From IMG/VR virus record IMGVR_UViG_3300035698_025578, positions 1 to 37,558 of that record: 37,558 bases of DNA; one strand, written 5' to 3'. Below, in pieces: positions 16,667 through 25,265 of this stretch; the first letter of the stretch is position 1; each line of letters opens with the position of its first letter. Both the position numbers and the translations under genes were made by a program. The notes beneath the pieces are model-generated. The model had not been told where the DNA came from, made no database searches, and worked only from the letters and a program-made list of their open reading frames with translations. Source of the DNA: a virus.

Positions 16667-19114
16667 ATGGCTTTACAATTTAGAAATAGTTCAGGCACAC
16701 AAATATCGACACTTAGCGGGGAGGTGTTTTATTCCGAAGATTTAGAATTTACTTTACAGTTGTTTAATGATAGCACAACAACACCTGTGAGTTTTTCGAA
16801 CATTTCGAGTAATAGTTTACAGTTTACTATAGGTTCTGATGGTGTTACATATAGTGAATACACTCCAGTAACTAATTTGGCCGTCAGTACATATGAAACA
16901 TTTTACTGTAAATTTTCAGCTAACGGTTCGGGAACATATAATATATTACTTCGCGCTGATTCTACTGATACTGGCATAGATCCCATAATATTAAGTATTG
17001 AAATATTAGTTGTGGGATCTGCTGTACAGATACTTAATTCGTCTTTCGAAGCAGTGCCTGCAACATTCACGTTTAATACTGATTTGAATACTTCGCCATC
17101 TTTGAGTAATGTATATATTCACGGCTTATCTAATTCTCAAATTGATGCAACACCTCACGGAGACACGCCGTCATCAACAGAATCTGGTGCTTCAGATGGT
17201 AATGTATTTGCAGAAATAGTAAAACTCCGAAATTATAGCAGTGTAGCTAAAACTATTAAATTCTCAGATTTGAAAAATTTAGAAATAATCGTTGACGGAA
17301 ACACGCTATTGGCAAATGTTCCCGATTCTACATCTTCACGAAATTATACCATTGCGGGAAATGCAACAGTGAATTTTACGATAAAATTGCATTCACAAGT
17401 TCCAATGACTAGACCTTACCGTTTTGAAGCGAGAAGTCCTGCATGGAGTAATAAAATAGAGGATCAAGATAAAGCCGTAACTGTCGGTGGAACTTCCATG
17501 ACAGTTCATGAGTATGCCTTACAAAATGATGAAGAAGTTGAAGCTATAATTTATAGTAAATTTAAAGAATATTTAATTCTTACTGATACGTCAACAAATA
17601 TACCAATAAAAACCTATTCATTTACTTATAAATTTTACCATGCGTATCAAGGCATAATTTTTAATATCGCGCGATACAATTGGGAAAATACTAATCCTGC
17701 ATTTTCGCAATCACAAAAGGTTTATCCTATCGGTTATGATACTCGACGAATGAATCCTGTCGTTAAAAATCTGGAAGGAGTAGCCGCTGCTAGAAATAGT
17801 ACACTATTAATTGATAGTTTTTATAATATAGGAAATCCTATATATCCATGGAACTCTACTGAATATTTTTTAAATGACTTAAAAGCTGATGAAGAAGGTC
17901 TTTCTGGTAGAATATTTGGTGCGTATACATTTTTAAATAATCTAAAAACTATTGATGGATTTGGCTCCGTTAAGGAAAAGCATATATTTGATGTTGACAA
18001 TGAAAATTGGGGATATACTTCCGTTAGAATCAAATATAGTACACATAGTTTACAGGATGCAATAGAACCTTTTGGGTCATCTACTCCAAGTCTTTTACCA
18101 ACTGGCTATAAATTAAACATTACCGGAACCCCTGTTGCTTTTAATGGTTTAAAATTTGATATTAATGATTTTAGTGAAAATCTTAAGAATTTTATTAATG
18201 CAGGTAAAGCTGAAGTAAGTATAGCATTATGTCTAGCAGCTCTTGGTGAATCCCAGGGTATAGCATCAATACTTACTATAACCCAAGCAGATACATCTAT
18301 AAAATATTTGTCACCATTAGAAAATCAAGAATTGATGATACAAATCAAAATTATTCCTGCTAATTTTGATGGTTCAGAAGAGGGTGAAGATGATTTTGTT
18401 ATTCCTGTTATGGGCACAAACGGAACCCAGGATATAACATATACGGAATATGCTGTTCATTATAATTTTACTATTAATGGTGCTAAAGCACAAAAATCAT
18501 TTGAAGATCCAAATGTAGTAGATGCTTTAGGTAATCCTTTAAAGCTAACTTTAACTTGCGGCCAACATGGAATTTTGGGAGTTGATCGAGCATATACTAA
18601 CGCTCAAAACTTTTTTGATGACGAACAATGGCAATGGACATGGGATAATTATGATGAAGTGGTTTATCCTCCAGATTTTGATCCAGAATTAAATCCTAAA
18701 TATAATCCAAAACTTTTGACACCTATTGATTTATATGCGTTCAATTTGGTTTCATCACACGTGCCACCTTCTGCTGTTTATGCAATTGATCCAATTGAGG
18801 TATATAATCAAGGTAAAAAATTCGTTAACGTAGGTTTAATCACTGATCCAGCGGATGAACCAGGATTTAGTTTTGATATACAAGTCTTTAATCAAATTGA
18901 TAATGCTGAATATTTAGTGTTATGTGGGTTTATTTATGATGTTTCGGGTATGCTACAATGCCTTGCTGATAAAACCACAGATAATTTTACTGTAAATTCG
19001 GGATATAATTCTAATGATACCGAACGATGCTTAGCACAATGCCCAAATCACTTCCAGTTGGTGTATGGTGCAGAGTATCAATCATATCAAACACATTATG
19101 GCGTAAATCCATAA
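16667..19114 (+). CDS. large cassette protein B, candidate rSAM substrate
   Basis: An 815-residue protein. The first 120 residues look like an immunoglobulin-type beta domain, with repeating Ser/Thr strands and a T-L-S-G-E motif like the fibre gene. The C-terminal third is homologous to protein A: L-T-L-T-C, N-A-Q-N-F-F-D-D and W-x-W-x-W near 625-670, then C765-L-A-D-K-T and V-N-S, followed by C-L-A-Q-C-P. It ends in H-Y-G-V-N-P. Likely a virion or released adhesin-type protein; function is inferred. Confidence 0.6.
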   Translation: MALQFRNSSGTQISTLSGEVFYSEDLEFTLQLFNDSTTTPVSFSNISSNSLQFTIGSDGVTYSEYTPVTNLAVSTYETFYCKFSANGSGTYNILLRADSTDTGIDPIILSIEILVVGSAVQILNSSFEAVPATFTFNTDLNTSPSLSNVYIHGLSNSQIDATPHGDTPSSTESGASDGNVFAEIVKLRNYSSVAKTIKFSDLKNLEIIVDGNTLLANVPDSTSSRNYTIAGNATVNFTIKLHSQVPMTRPYRFEARSPAWSNKIEDQDKAVTVGGTSMTVHEYALQNDEEVEAIIYSKFKEYLILTDTSTNIPIKTYSFTYKFYHAYQGIIFNIARYNWENTNPAFSQSQKVYPIGYDTRRMNPVVKNLEGVAAARNSTLLIDSFYNIGNPIYPWNSTEYFLNDLKADEEGLSGRIFGAYTFLNNLKTIDGFGSVKEKHIFDVDNENWGYTSVRIKYSTHSLQDAIEPFGSSTPSLLPTGYKLNITGTPVAFNGLKFDINDFSENLKNFINAGKAEVSIALCLAALGESQGIASILTITQADTSIKYLSPLENQELMIQIKIIPANFDGSEEGEDDFVIPVMGTNGTQDITYTEYAVHYNFTINGAKAQKSFEDPNVVDALGNPLKLTLTCGQHGILGVDRAYTNAQNFFDDEQWQWTWDNYDEVVYPPDFDPELNPKYNPKLLTPIDLYAFNLVSSHVPPSAVYAIDPIEVYNQGKKFVNVGLITDPADEPGFSFDIQVFNQIDNAEYLVLCGFIYDVSGMLQCLADKTTDNFTVNSGYNSNDTERCLAQCPNHFQLVYGAEYQSYQTHYGVNP

Positions 19115-19136
19115 AGGTTCACTTTTAGGAAACATA

Positions 19137-19457
19137 ATGACTTGGCAATGGACTGATAATATTACAACGACATATGAAACAGAATACACAATATTAAGTG
19201 TTAATGATTTATATTCGCTAAGAGAATTAGCAAATGGTCTAGATTTAAATCTTAGATGTACAGCAAATTTTAGTCATGTTTTTACTATTTTTAATACACC
19301 TGACCATCAATTAAATTATGCCTCAGATAATAACAAAGATCATACAGCAGACAGAAAAGCATATATGTCAAATTATATAGAGGATAATATTGGAGGAAGT
19401 GAAGAATCGCCATTTCAATGCGTGCCATATTTTTGGCGAAAAGATGGAGGATTATAA
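19137..19457 (+). CDS. small cassette paralogue 1 with R-C-T-A-N-F motif
   Basis: A 106-residue protein. It starts with W-x-W-T-D, followed by an amphipathic segment ending in L-R-E-L-A-N, resembling the short W-T...hxELR modules of some phage and bacterial surface proteins. Then comes R-C41-T-A-N-F, and Y-A-S-D-N follows after about 15 residues. A further Cys is near the end (Q-C-V-P-Y). It is the first of three tandem paralogues. An AGGA site precedes the ATG. No established function. Confidence 0.65.
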   Translation: MTWQWTDNITTTYETEYTILSVNDLYSLRELANGLDLNLRCTANFSHVFTIFNTPDHQLNYASDNNKDHTADRKAYMSNYIEDNIGGSEESPFQCVPYFWRKDGGL

Positions 19458-19459
19458 TA

Positions 19460-20032
19460 ATGTCATATACTTGGACAGAGTTTGAAACGATCACCATCGA
19501 AGATTTAAATAAATTACGGGAAGATGCAAATGCACTAACGATACACACGCGCTGCACCGCAGATTTTAAATTAGTGCACACAATTAATAATATTGGAGAT
19601 TTGCGTACAAACTATACTTCAGATAATTATTCAAATCAATTAACAGATAAATTTGGTAATAATAGTCTGGTATTAGGTAATTATAGTTGTGCTATGAATC
19701 CAGGAAATGGCGAAGCAACTTGTCAACGATGGCAAGAAGATAATAATCAATGTTCGAGTCATACCGAATTTTTAAATCAGGACGGTACGCCAATGGGATT
19801 ATTTGATAATAAGGGAGATATGTTTCATTTTATCCCGATACCCACGTTAGATGAAGCTCAAAACTTTAATACTGATGGTCGCCATAATTCAGGAATAGGA
19901 ACTTCTTCAGATAAATATGTTGTAAATAACTTAAATGCATTAGGGGAAAATACTGATGGTTTATGTCATCCGTGGAACAAAACCAATTGCGCTAATTATT
20001 TTACAGAATTACAAAATCAAGGATTTATTTAA
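19460..20032 (+). CDS. small cassette paralogue 2 with R-C-T-A-D-F motif
   Basis: A 190-residue protein starting at the ATG with a GGAGG site at 19446-19450; the longer frame from 19418 would overlap the previous gene. The first 60 residues repeat the paralogue 1 plan: Y-T-W-T, then L-N-K-L-R-E-D-A-N, R-C32-T-A-D-F, T-I-N-N, Y-T-S-D-N. The rest is Asn/Gly-rich with six further Cys and no recognised domain. Candidate substrate of the radical SAM enzymes. Confidence 0.65.
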   Translation: MSYTWTEFETITIEDLNKLREDANALTIHTRCTADFKLVHTINNIGDLRTNYTSDNYSNQLTDKFGNNSLVLGNYSCAMNPGNGEATCQRWQEDNNQCSSHTEFLNQDGTPMGLFDNKGDMFHFIPIPTLDEAQNFNTDGRHNSGIGTSSDKYVVNNLNALGENTDGLCHPWNKTNCANYFTELQNQGFI

Positions 20033-20316
20033 TGTATACGTGGACCAACGATATTACAAATTTAGATACTACGATTGATACTGATAATACGATTGAAGTT
20101 ACTGATTTTAATAACATCAAAAATATCATAACATCATTTTCATATACTAATAGATGTACAGCTAATTTTTACACCGTTCAAACTATTTTTCATATAGCGG
20201 TTTATGATACTCAAAATACTTCAGATGATTTTAATAATTTTTCACTAAATAAAACAGCTCGAATGAGCGTAGACTATTATATGCAAAATGTTTATGAATA
20301 TGGCATGGGTCTTTAA
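20032..20316 (+). CDS. small cassette paralogue 3 with R-C-T-A-N-F motif
   Basis: A 94-residue protein whose ATG overlaps the previous stop by 1 bp, with AAGGA upstream. It has the same plan as the two preceding genes: Y-T-W-T-N-D-I, an amphipathic segment, R-C42-T-A-N-F, T-I-F, and T-S-D-D. C42 is its only Cys, so the shared motif holds the one conserved thiol of the set. It is the last gene before the sigma-factor promoters. Confidence 0.65.
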   Translation: MYTWTNDITNLDTTIDTDNTIEVTDFNNIKNIITSFSYTNRCTANFYTVQTIFHIAVYDTQNTSDDFNNFSLNKTARMSVDYYMQNVYEYGMGL

Positions 20317-20339
20317 ATCTATTATGTGCTTATTTTTTG

Positions 20340-20368
20340 TGTACAGTTCCTTTAAATTTTGATAAAAT
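20340..20368 (+). promoter_or_regulatory. early promoter 1 of sigma gene
   Basis: TGTACA, 17 bp, TAAAAT. The -35 is the form used repeatedly in this phage. Confidence 0.6.
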
Positions 20369-20424
20369 TAATCCATGAAAAGTTTAGTTAAATCAATATT
20401 ATTAAAAAAATATTGAAAAAATGG

Positions 20425-20453
20425 TTTACAACTGTCTGATATTTTGGTATAAT
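20425..20453 (+). promoter_or_regulatory. early promoter 2 of sigma gene
   Basis: TTTACA, 17 bp ending in TGG, TATAAT: a near-consensus sigma70 promoter 55 bp upstream of the sigma-factor ATG, with AAAGGAG before the start. Confidence 0.8.
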
Positions 20454-20507
20454 AGTAGTCACAGTTACAGAAGCTAATATTAAGATAAAATAACAAAGGA
20501 GTTCAAA

Positions 20508-21149
20508 ATGTTTACGTTTGATGTAGATCCATTATCTAAAAAACAGGAAAAGGCACTAATTGAGGCAACAACTGATCGTAAGGAGTTGGAGTCAAAGCTA
20601 ATTGCGCATAATTACAAAATGGTGCTAAAAATGGCTCATAAATACAGTTATGTGTCAAATTTTGATGATCGCGTTCAAGAAGGTTCTTATGGCCTTGTTA
20701 TTGCCGCAGGTCGATTTGATACGACACGAAATATCAAATTCAACAGTTTTGCAGTCCATTATATTAAGAAATACATTTTAAAGCATATTTATGGTGAAAA
20801 TCGTGAAAAACGTATTTCAGAAGATCGGACACAGCCAGTGGTTTCAATGGATGGCAACCTTACTAGTGAAGATCTAAAATCTTTGCACACAAAAAACCAC
20901 CAAGAGCCTGAAAGTTATGATCAGGACGCGCATAATGTTATATCACTAGCAATGGAATCACTTAATGATGTCGAGAAACGAGTAATTCATAATCGATTCA
21001 TTGAAAAAAAGACTCTTGATATATTAGGAAAAGAACTAAAATTCTCGCTTTCGAATATTAAAGCTATCGAAACAAGAGCGTTAGGTAAAATGCAAAAACA
21101 TTTGAATACTTGCAACTTATATAGTGTTAGCGATGTGTTTAGCGCATGA
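20508..21149 (+). CDS. phage RNA polymerase sigma factor (sigma70 family)
   Basis: A 213-residue protein. Residues about 30-95 match sigma region 2: a helix with N-Y-K-M-V-L-K-M-A, F-D-D-R-V-Q-E-G, the -10-reading helix F-N-S-F-A-V-H-Y-I-K-K-Y-I. Residues about 145-195 form a region 4-like helix-turn-helix (S-L-N-D-V-E-K-R-V then L-S-N-I-K-A-I-E). T4's late sigma gp55 (185 aa) lacks a full region 4, so this is a fuller version. The likely role is redirecting host polymerase to the TATAAATA late promoters. It is expressed from two early promoters. Confidence 0.8.
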   Translation: MFTFDVDPLSKKQEKALIEATTDRKELESKLIAHNYKMVLKMAHKYSYVSNFDDRVQEGSYGLVIAAGRFDTTRNIKFNSFAVHYIKKYILKHIYGENREKRISEDRTQPVVSMDGNLTSEDLKSLHTKNHQEPESYDQDAHNVISLAMESLNDVEKRVIHNRFIEKKTLDILGKELKFSLSNIKAIETRALGKMQKHLNTCNLYSVSDVFSA

Positions 21150-22137
21150 TTAAAATACTGATTGCAAAACTTTGGGTGGTCGTCCAATAGACCATCCATT
21201 TTTTACGTAATTTTTAAGATCTTTACCTCTAGCCTTTTTGGCCTCAAGAGTTTTAGGATTATAAATATGCCTCAATCCTCTATTTTTAGGATTACCTCTA
21301 ACCCATTTAGTATTGGTATAGTTTTGATTAAAATCAACCTTTTCAACTCGTTTACACTCCAAAGTTTCAGTATGATAAATATGTATAGAATTCTTGTGTG
21401 ATTCGCTTTGTGATTCGCTACTCTTTCGCTTAGCCTCTTCAGTGAATCGAACACCTTTGCGCATTTCACTCCATTTAGCCTTTTGCTCGTTTGTGTGTGA
21501 CTTACCCGCAAAAGCATTTATCCCACCATTATCGAAATACGCTTTTAGCCGCCGGCTGGCTTCAATTTTAGCTTCTTCACCATAAGTTAGTCCTGTTTTG
21601 GCATTAATCTCTTCATTGGCGTAATGCGCTTTAATATTTTTAGAAATATTTTTTCTAGACTCTTTGTTATGAGTTCGTCCCTGCATTGAGGCAATCCCAC
21701 CATTTTTATAATAGCGCTTTATTCGCGTGCTCTGTTTTTGTCGAGCTTCTTCCCCTAGTGTTAGGCCAGTTTCAGGATTTATTTCGGTACTATAGTAAAG
21801 TTGATGTAAAGATTTTTTTATTTTTTCAGTAGTTGTTTCGTTCCGTCCATCATGTGTACCACCTCCAAGTTTTAAGTTATACACGTCATTAACACAAAGA
21901 AACTCATCATCAATAATCAAAGACTCCATTTCAAACGCATCTTCTGAATTCTCGCACAAAAACAGCGTCTGCTTTTCGAAATTTTCTTTGCCGTGTTTCT
22001 TGATTGCTCGATTTAAATATGTGCCTGAACCCAGATATGAATCATCGAGATCATTAGTGGCATGAACACCAACATATGTATTGGCCAGTGAGTAGATTGG
22101 TCGTTTGATATATTGTGTAGTATTTATGTTTTTTCAT
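21150..22137 (-). pseudogene. frameshifted GIY-YIG homing endonuclease
   Basis: On the minus strand an ATG at 22137 starts K-Y-Y-T-I-Y-Q-T-T-N-L-L, the GIY half of the nuclease. The YIG half (Y-V-G-V-H-A-T then Y-L-G-S-G) continues in another frame, so about one extra base lies near 22071-22080. The remaining frame runs to 21150, with the Glu-containing helix (A-F-E-M-E-S) and repeated NUMOD3-type segments (M-Q-G-R-T-H-N-K-E; F-A-G-K-S-H-T-N-E). Only a 269-residue C-terminal part is open from a TTG at 21959. Either inactivated or a sequencing error. It runs opposite to its neighbours. Confidence 0.75.
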
Positions 22138-22143
22138 AAAAAA

Positions 22144-22193
22144 ATCCTCAGTTGTGATTTAGGCCAACGAAAGCCTTTGAGACAACTGAGGAT
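22144..22193 (-). promoter_or_regulatory. hairpin hiding the minus-strand HEG ribosome site / terminator-like
   Basis: A perfect 12-bp stem (22144-22155 with 22182-22193) with a smaller inner stem (22161-22164 with 22173-22176). Read on the minus strand, the 3' arm contains TGAGG, the ribosome site of the endonuclease. It is followed by seven T just before the ATG, so it could both block initiation and terminate transcription from further upstream. Confidence 0.65.
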
Positions 22194-22364
22194 CATAAAA
22201 AAATCTATGTTATAATATGCTAAGAATCTCATCAAATTTCGTTGTTTAAATCATTCTTATTAACTTAACTAAAATTATTTATATATATCAAATTGAAAAA
22301 AACTATGTTGTGGAGTAATTTATTTAGTAATCAGATAATTATGAATTTAAAAATAAGGTAATAT

Positions 22365-23531
22365 ATGCCAAAAACTAATTTACTCCAGCGTTCGTGCGCA
22401 AGCGGGTGCAATTTTTATCGGATGTTTGCTCCGTCCCAGCGCGCCATAACGATGTCAAAGGAAGTATTGAATATTGATACGCCTGTGTATATTTTTAACG
22501 AACAGATTTATCAGATGTTATCGATGGTTATGATGCGCCCTTCAAATCTAGGTGAACAGGCAAAGATCGTTAAGGGCTTTTTTGCACCATTGAGAGAGAA
22601 GTCATCGTTTTGGTTAATTTATAATACTGATGATATCATAGTCCACAAAGATATACCACCCTACAATATAGGCAGGAAGGCATACGAAGGGCAGGAGCGC
22701 TATGATGGGCTAAAGGCTATATTATCCACTGTCGATTTTATAAATGTCACTACAGACACTCTAAGAGATTACTATGTAAACGAATTTAATCTTGATCCTG
22801 CAAAATTTTTAGTAATTCCAAATTATTTACCAAGATGGTGGATTGGTGAAGCTTATAATCTTTCAAACAGAATGTCACTATATAAGAGGCATCAGAAGAA
22901 ACCAAGAATCGGTGTTACATCTTCAACTTCACATTTTGATATAGAAGATCTCAACAATGGACAAGATGATTTTACTCACATCAATGATTTTATTAGAAAA
23001 ACAGTTCATAAATATCAATGGGTGTTTGTTGGAACAATTCCTAATCAATTGAAAGACTTGGCGCAAAATAGGTTGATAGAAGTTCATCGTGGCTCTGATA
23101 TTTTGAATTATCCTCGTGAATTGCATGATAAAAATCTTACTTTGATCGTTGCACCACTACAAGATAATAAATTCAATCGATGCAAATCAAATATCAAGTT
23201 GCTCGAGTCATGGGCACTGGGTATTCCAGTAATTGCCCAAAACTTGCCTCTATATTCAAAATATACTAATTGTGTTTTTGATACTGCTGAAGATTTACAG
23301 AAAAAGATTGATAAGTTATTGCGCACACCTAATCACTATAAAAAAGTTATTAAAGAAAATCGCGCCATTATTGACTTTGGTGACAAGAATGCGCCAAATG
23401 GCTGGTGGCTCGAGAAAAACATGGATAAATGGTTCCGTTTGTTTACGCTACCTAAACGCGGTGTCACAGTTAAACTAAATATGGATAAGATTGCAAAGCC
23501 TGATGGTGATTTACCGGTTTTAGGTGTATAA
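22365..23531 (+). CDS. glycosyltransferase, GT-B fold (group 1-like)
   Basis: A 388-residue protein. The C-terminal half has the donor-binding pattern of group 1 glycosyltransferases: I-V-A-P-L-Q-D, N-x-C-K-S-N-I-K-L-L-E-S-W-A-L-G-I-P-V-I-A near 285-310. The N-terminal half is a Rossmann-like acceptor domain with V-T-T-D-T and V-I-P-N-Y near 140-160. The sugar and acceptor are unknown. Candidates are glycosyl-hydroxymethylcytosine in DNA, extending the Agt product, or a virion protein. AAGG lies upstream of the ATG. It is followed by other modification and nucleotide genes. Confidence 0.75.
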   Translation: MPKTNLLQRSCASGCNFYRMFAPSQRAITMSKEVLNIDTPVYIFNEQIYQMLSMVMMRPSNLGEQAKIVKGFFAPLREKSSFWLIYNTDDIIVHKDIPPYNIGRKAYEGQERYDGLKAILSTVDFINVTTDTLRDYYVNEFNLDPAKFLVIPNYLPRWWIGEAYNLSNRMSLYKRHQKKPRIGVTSSTSHFDIEDLNNGQDDFTHINDFIRKTVHKYQWVFVGTIPNQLKDLAQNRLIEVHRGSDILNYPRELHDKNLTLIVAPLQDNKFNRCKSNIKLLESWALGIPVIAQNLPLYSKYTNCVFDTAEDLQKKIDKLLRTPNHYKKVIKENRAIIDFGDKNAPNGWWLEKNMDKWFRLFTLPKRGVTVKLNMDKIAKPDGDLPVLGV

Positions 23532-23534
23532 ATA
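23527..23534 (+). promoter_or_regulatory. T4-type late promoter octamer
   Basis: An exact TATAAATA overlaps the stop codon of the glycosyltransferase gene and lies 34 bp upstream of the next ATG, which has AGGAG. Confidence 0.5.
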
Positions 23535-23568
23535 AAAATAAATCTAATTTTTAATCCCAGGAGATTTA

Positions 23569-23973
23569 ATGAAATTTTCAAAAGAAACTAAAAACAAAAT
23601 AGCTGAAGCTAATTCTTTAATTAAAAAGGGTAAAATATCTGAAGCATGTTCGTTACTTAAACAAATACTGGAGAGTGAAGGATGGCATGAAGGATATACT
23701 GATGAAAAAATTCAGGAATCAATAAGTGAACAGCCAAAAAAGAAAAAAATACCAAAAGAGTTTGATTGGGAAGGGAATTATGAATATAAAGGCTATAATG
23801 TGCAACAAATAGAGGATGATTATGGCGATTGCTGGAAAATTCGGTATGATATAACTAATCCTCAAGGTAAAAAAATTAAACCATTTGTTAATGATCCGTA
23901 TGCTGAAACGCCTGTTAACAGAATCAATAAATGGATTGATGATGGGTGCAAACCTAATGAGAAGTTGTACTGA
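23569..23973 (+). CDS. unknown protein, 134 aa
   Basis: An N-terminal helical pair (residues 5-38, A-E-A-N-S-L-I-K-K-G-K-I, TPR-like) is followed by a Lys/Glu linker and an aromatic beta-rich segment (W-E-G-N-Y-E-Y, then W-K-I-R-Y-D). No family is recognised. A late-type octamer and a strong AGGAG site precede it. It lies between two glycosyltransferase genes. Confidence 0.6.
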   Translation: MKFSKETKNKIAEANSLIKKGKISEACSLLKQILESEGWHEGYTDEKIQESISEQPKKKKIPKEFDWEGNYEYKGYNVQQIEDDYGDCWKIRYDITNPQGKKIKPFVNDPYAETPVNRINKWIDDGCKPNEKLY

Positions 23974-23995
23974 TTAAATATTACAAAGGAGACAT

Positions 23996-24766
23996 ATGAA
24001 TATCGGTGTAGGCTTACTAAATTACCAACGTCCTGATTTTAATTTTGAAACGCTTTTCGCGTCCCCTCATTTTAATAAAGAGAATCTTATTGTTGCAACA
24101 AACTCGAATAAGTTCGTTCGTGATGATATGACAGAACTAATAAAAGAGGGTGTTAAATTTATAGATTGTGCTAATTCAAAAGTGGCTCAGGCTAAAAACT
24201 ATATTATAGAAGAGGCTCAGAGTCGTCAAGTTGACATTTTGTTTTTATTTGAAGATGATATCATATTAAAAAAACCTGAAATTATTGATGCGTATATTAA
24301 ATTGATGATGGATGTTGATGCAGCGATAATTTTTAGTTCATACGATTTAAACTTGAATAGGGTTCTAGCATATAGCGATGTACCGGCTGACGTTTTGAAT
24401 ATTAACAAAAATGAAACAATATACAGCTTTTATACTAATTTATGCAGTGGATTGACCGTTTTAAATCTTAACAAAAAAATTGTGCCGTTTGATGTTGAAT
24501 TTAATAAGATGGAACTCAAGAAATTTGCGATTGATAATTTTCTTGTTGGTAATATACCCTTTTGTATTCCCTTCTTAGATGTACAAGGTTCTCAATCAGC
24601 CTTTGCTCATAAAGATGGCGCAACGTTTAGACAAATCCAGCATCCACAAATTCAAGCCGAGTATAAAAAGGAATTTGATATTATTGATGCGTTAACAAAA
24701 AATAAAGGCATTACACCAGCTCTGAATATTGATGAAATTGCGCAATGGGTGATTCAAAATGGATAA
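23996..24766 (+). CDS. glycosyltransferase, GT-A-like
   Basis: A 256-residue protein. It starts with a nucleotide-sugar-binding strand (I-G-V-G-L-L-N-Y-Q-R-P), then N-S-K-V-A-Q-A-K-N near 58-66, and F-L-F-E-D-D-I near 81-87. E-D-D takes the place of the metal-binding DxD of GT-A glycosyltransferases. The C-terminal half has an H-K-D acid region near 204-206. Together with the GT-B enzyme upstream, it could extend or branch the sugar on phage DNA. An AAAGGAG site precedes the ATG. It overlaps the dCMP deaminase gene by 8 bp. Confidence 0.65.
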   Translation: MNIGVGLLNYQRPDFNFETLFASPHFNKENLIVATNSNKFVRDDMTELIKEGVKFIDCANSKVAQAKNYIIEEAQSRQVDILFLFEDDIILKKPEIIDAYIKLMMDVDAAIIFSSYDLNLNRVLAYSDVPADVLNINKNETIYSFYTNLCSGLTVLNLNKKIVPFDVEFNKMELKKFAIDNFLVGNIPFCIPFLDVQGSQSAFAHKDGATFRQIQHPQIQAEYKKEFDIIDALTKNKGITPALNIDEIAQWVIQNG

Positions 24767-25211
24767 AGAAGAAAAATTTTACGAATTATACAGAAAGGTG
24801 TTAGAAGAATTGGCACATCTTTCTACGTGTGCTAGATTGAGTGTAGCAGCAATAATTGTTGATCATGGCCAAATACTTATGTCGGCATATAACGGCGTTA
24901 TGCCTCATCAGAAACATTGCTCTCACATTTTTAATGATCCAGAAAATATCAATCAGTGGCGAGATATTCATCATGACTTTGCTATTGAGAATGAAGGTCA
25001 TGCCGAACAAAACCTGATCGCACAATGCGCCCGCAAGGGTGTTTCAACCGATGGAAAACTGATGTGCGTCAGTTATTCGCCGTGTGTCCATTGCGCTAAA
25101 TCTATTATCATGAGCGGAATTTCCCGAGTATTATATCTTGAAGATTATGATCGAGATGATGCTGGTACCCGATTATTAAAAAAATGTGGAATAAAAATTG
25201 AAAAGTTTTAG
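24759..25211 (+). CDS. cd: dCMP deaminase
   Basis: Converts dCMP to dUMP. The 150-residue protein has the zinc site H81-A-E83 (H-A-E-Q-N) and P-C109-V-H-C112, with an added N-terminal Cys/His set (C54, H56) typical of the phage enzyme. It links the dC pool to dTMP synthesis, beside dUTPase and kinase genes. It starts inside the end of the preceding gene. Confidence 0.9.
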   Translation: MDKEEKFYELYRKVLEELAHLSTCARLSVAAIIVDHGQILMSAYNGVMPHQKHCSHIFNDPENINQWRDIHHDFAIENEGHAEQNLIAQCARKGVSTDGKLMCVSYSPCVHCAKSIIMSGISRVLYLEDYDRDDAGTRLLKKCGIKIEKF

Positions 25212-25227
25212 TTAAACTTTGTATAAT
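25198..25227 (+). promoter_or_regulatory. putative promoter upstream of SSB-tail protein and ligase
   Basis: TTGAAA, 18 bp, TATAAT; the -35 lies in the last codons of the deaminase gene. The -10 ends 38 bp before the next ATG. Confidence 0.45.
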
Positions 25228-25265
25228 ATATTGTTATTAATTCAATTAGAATAGGAGATAGAAAA

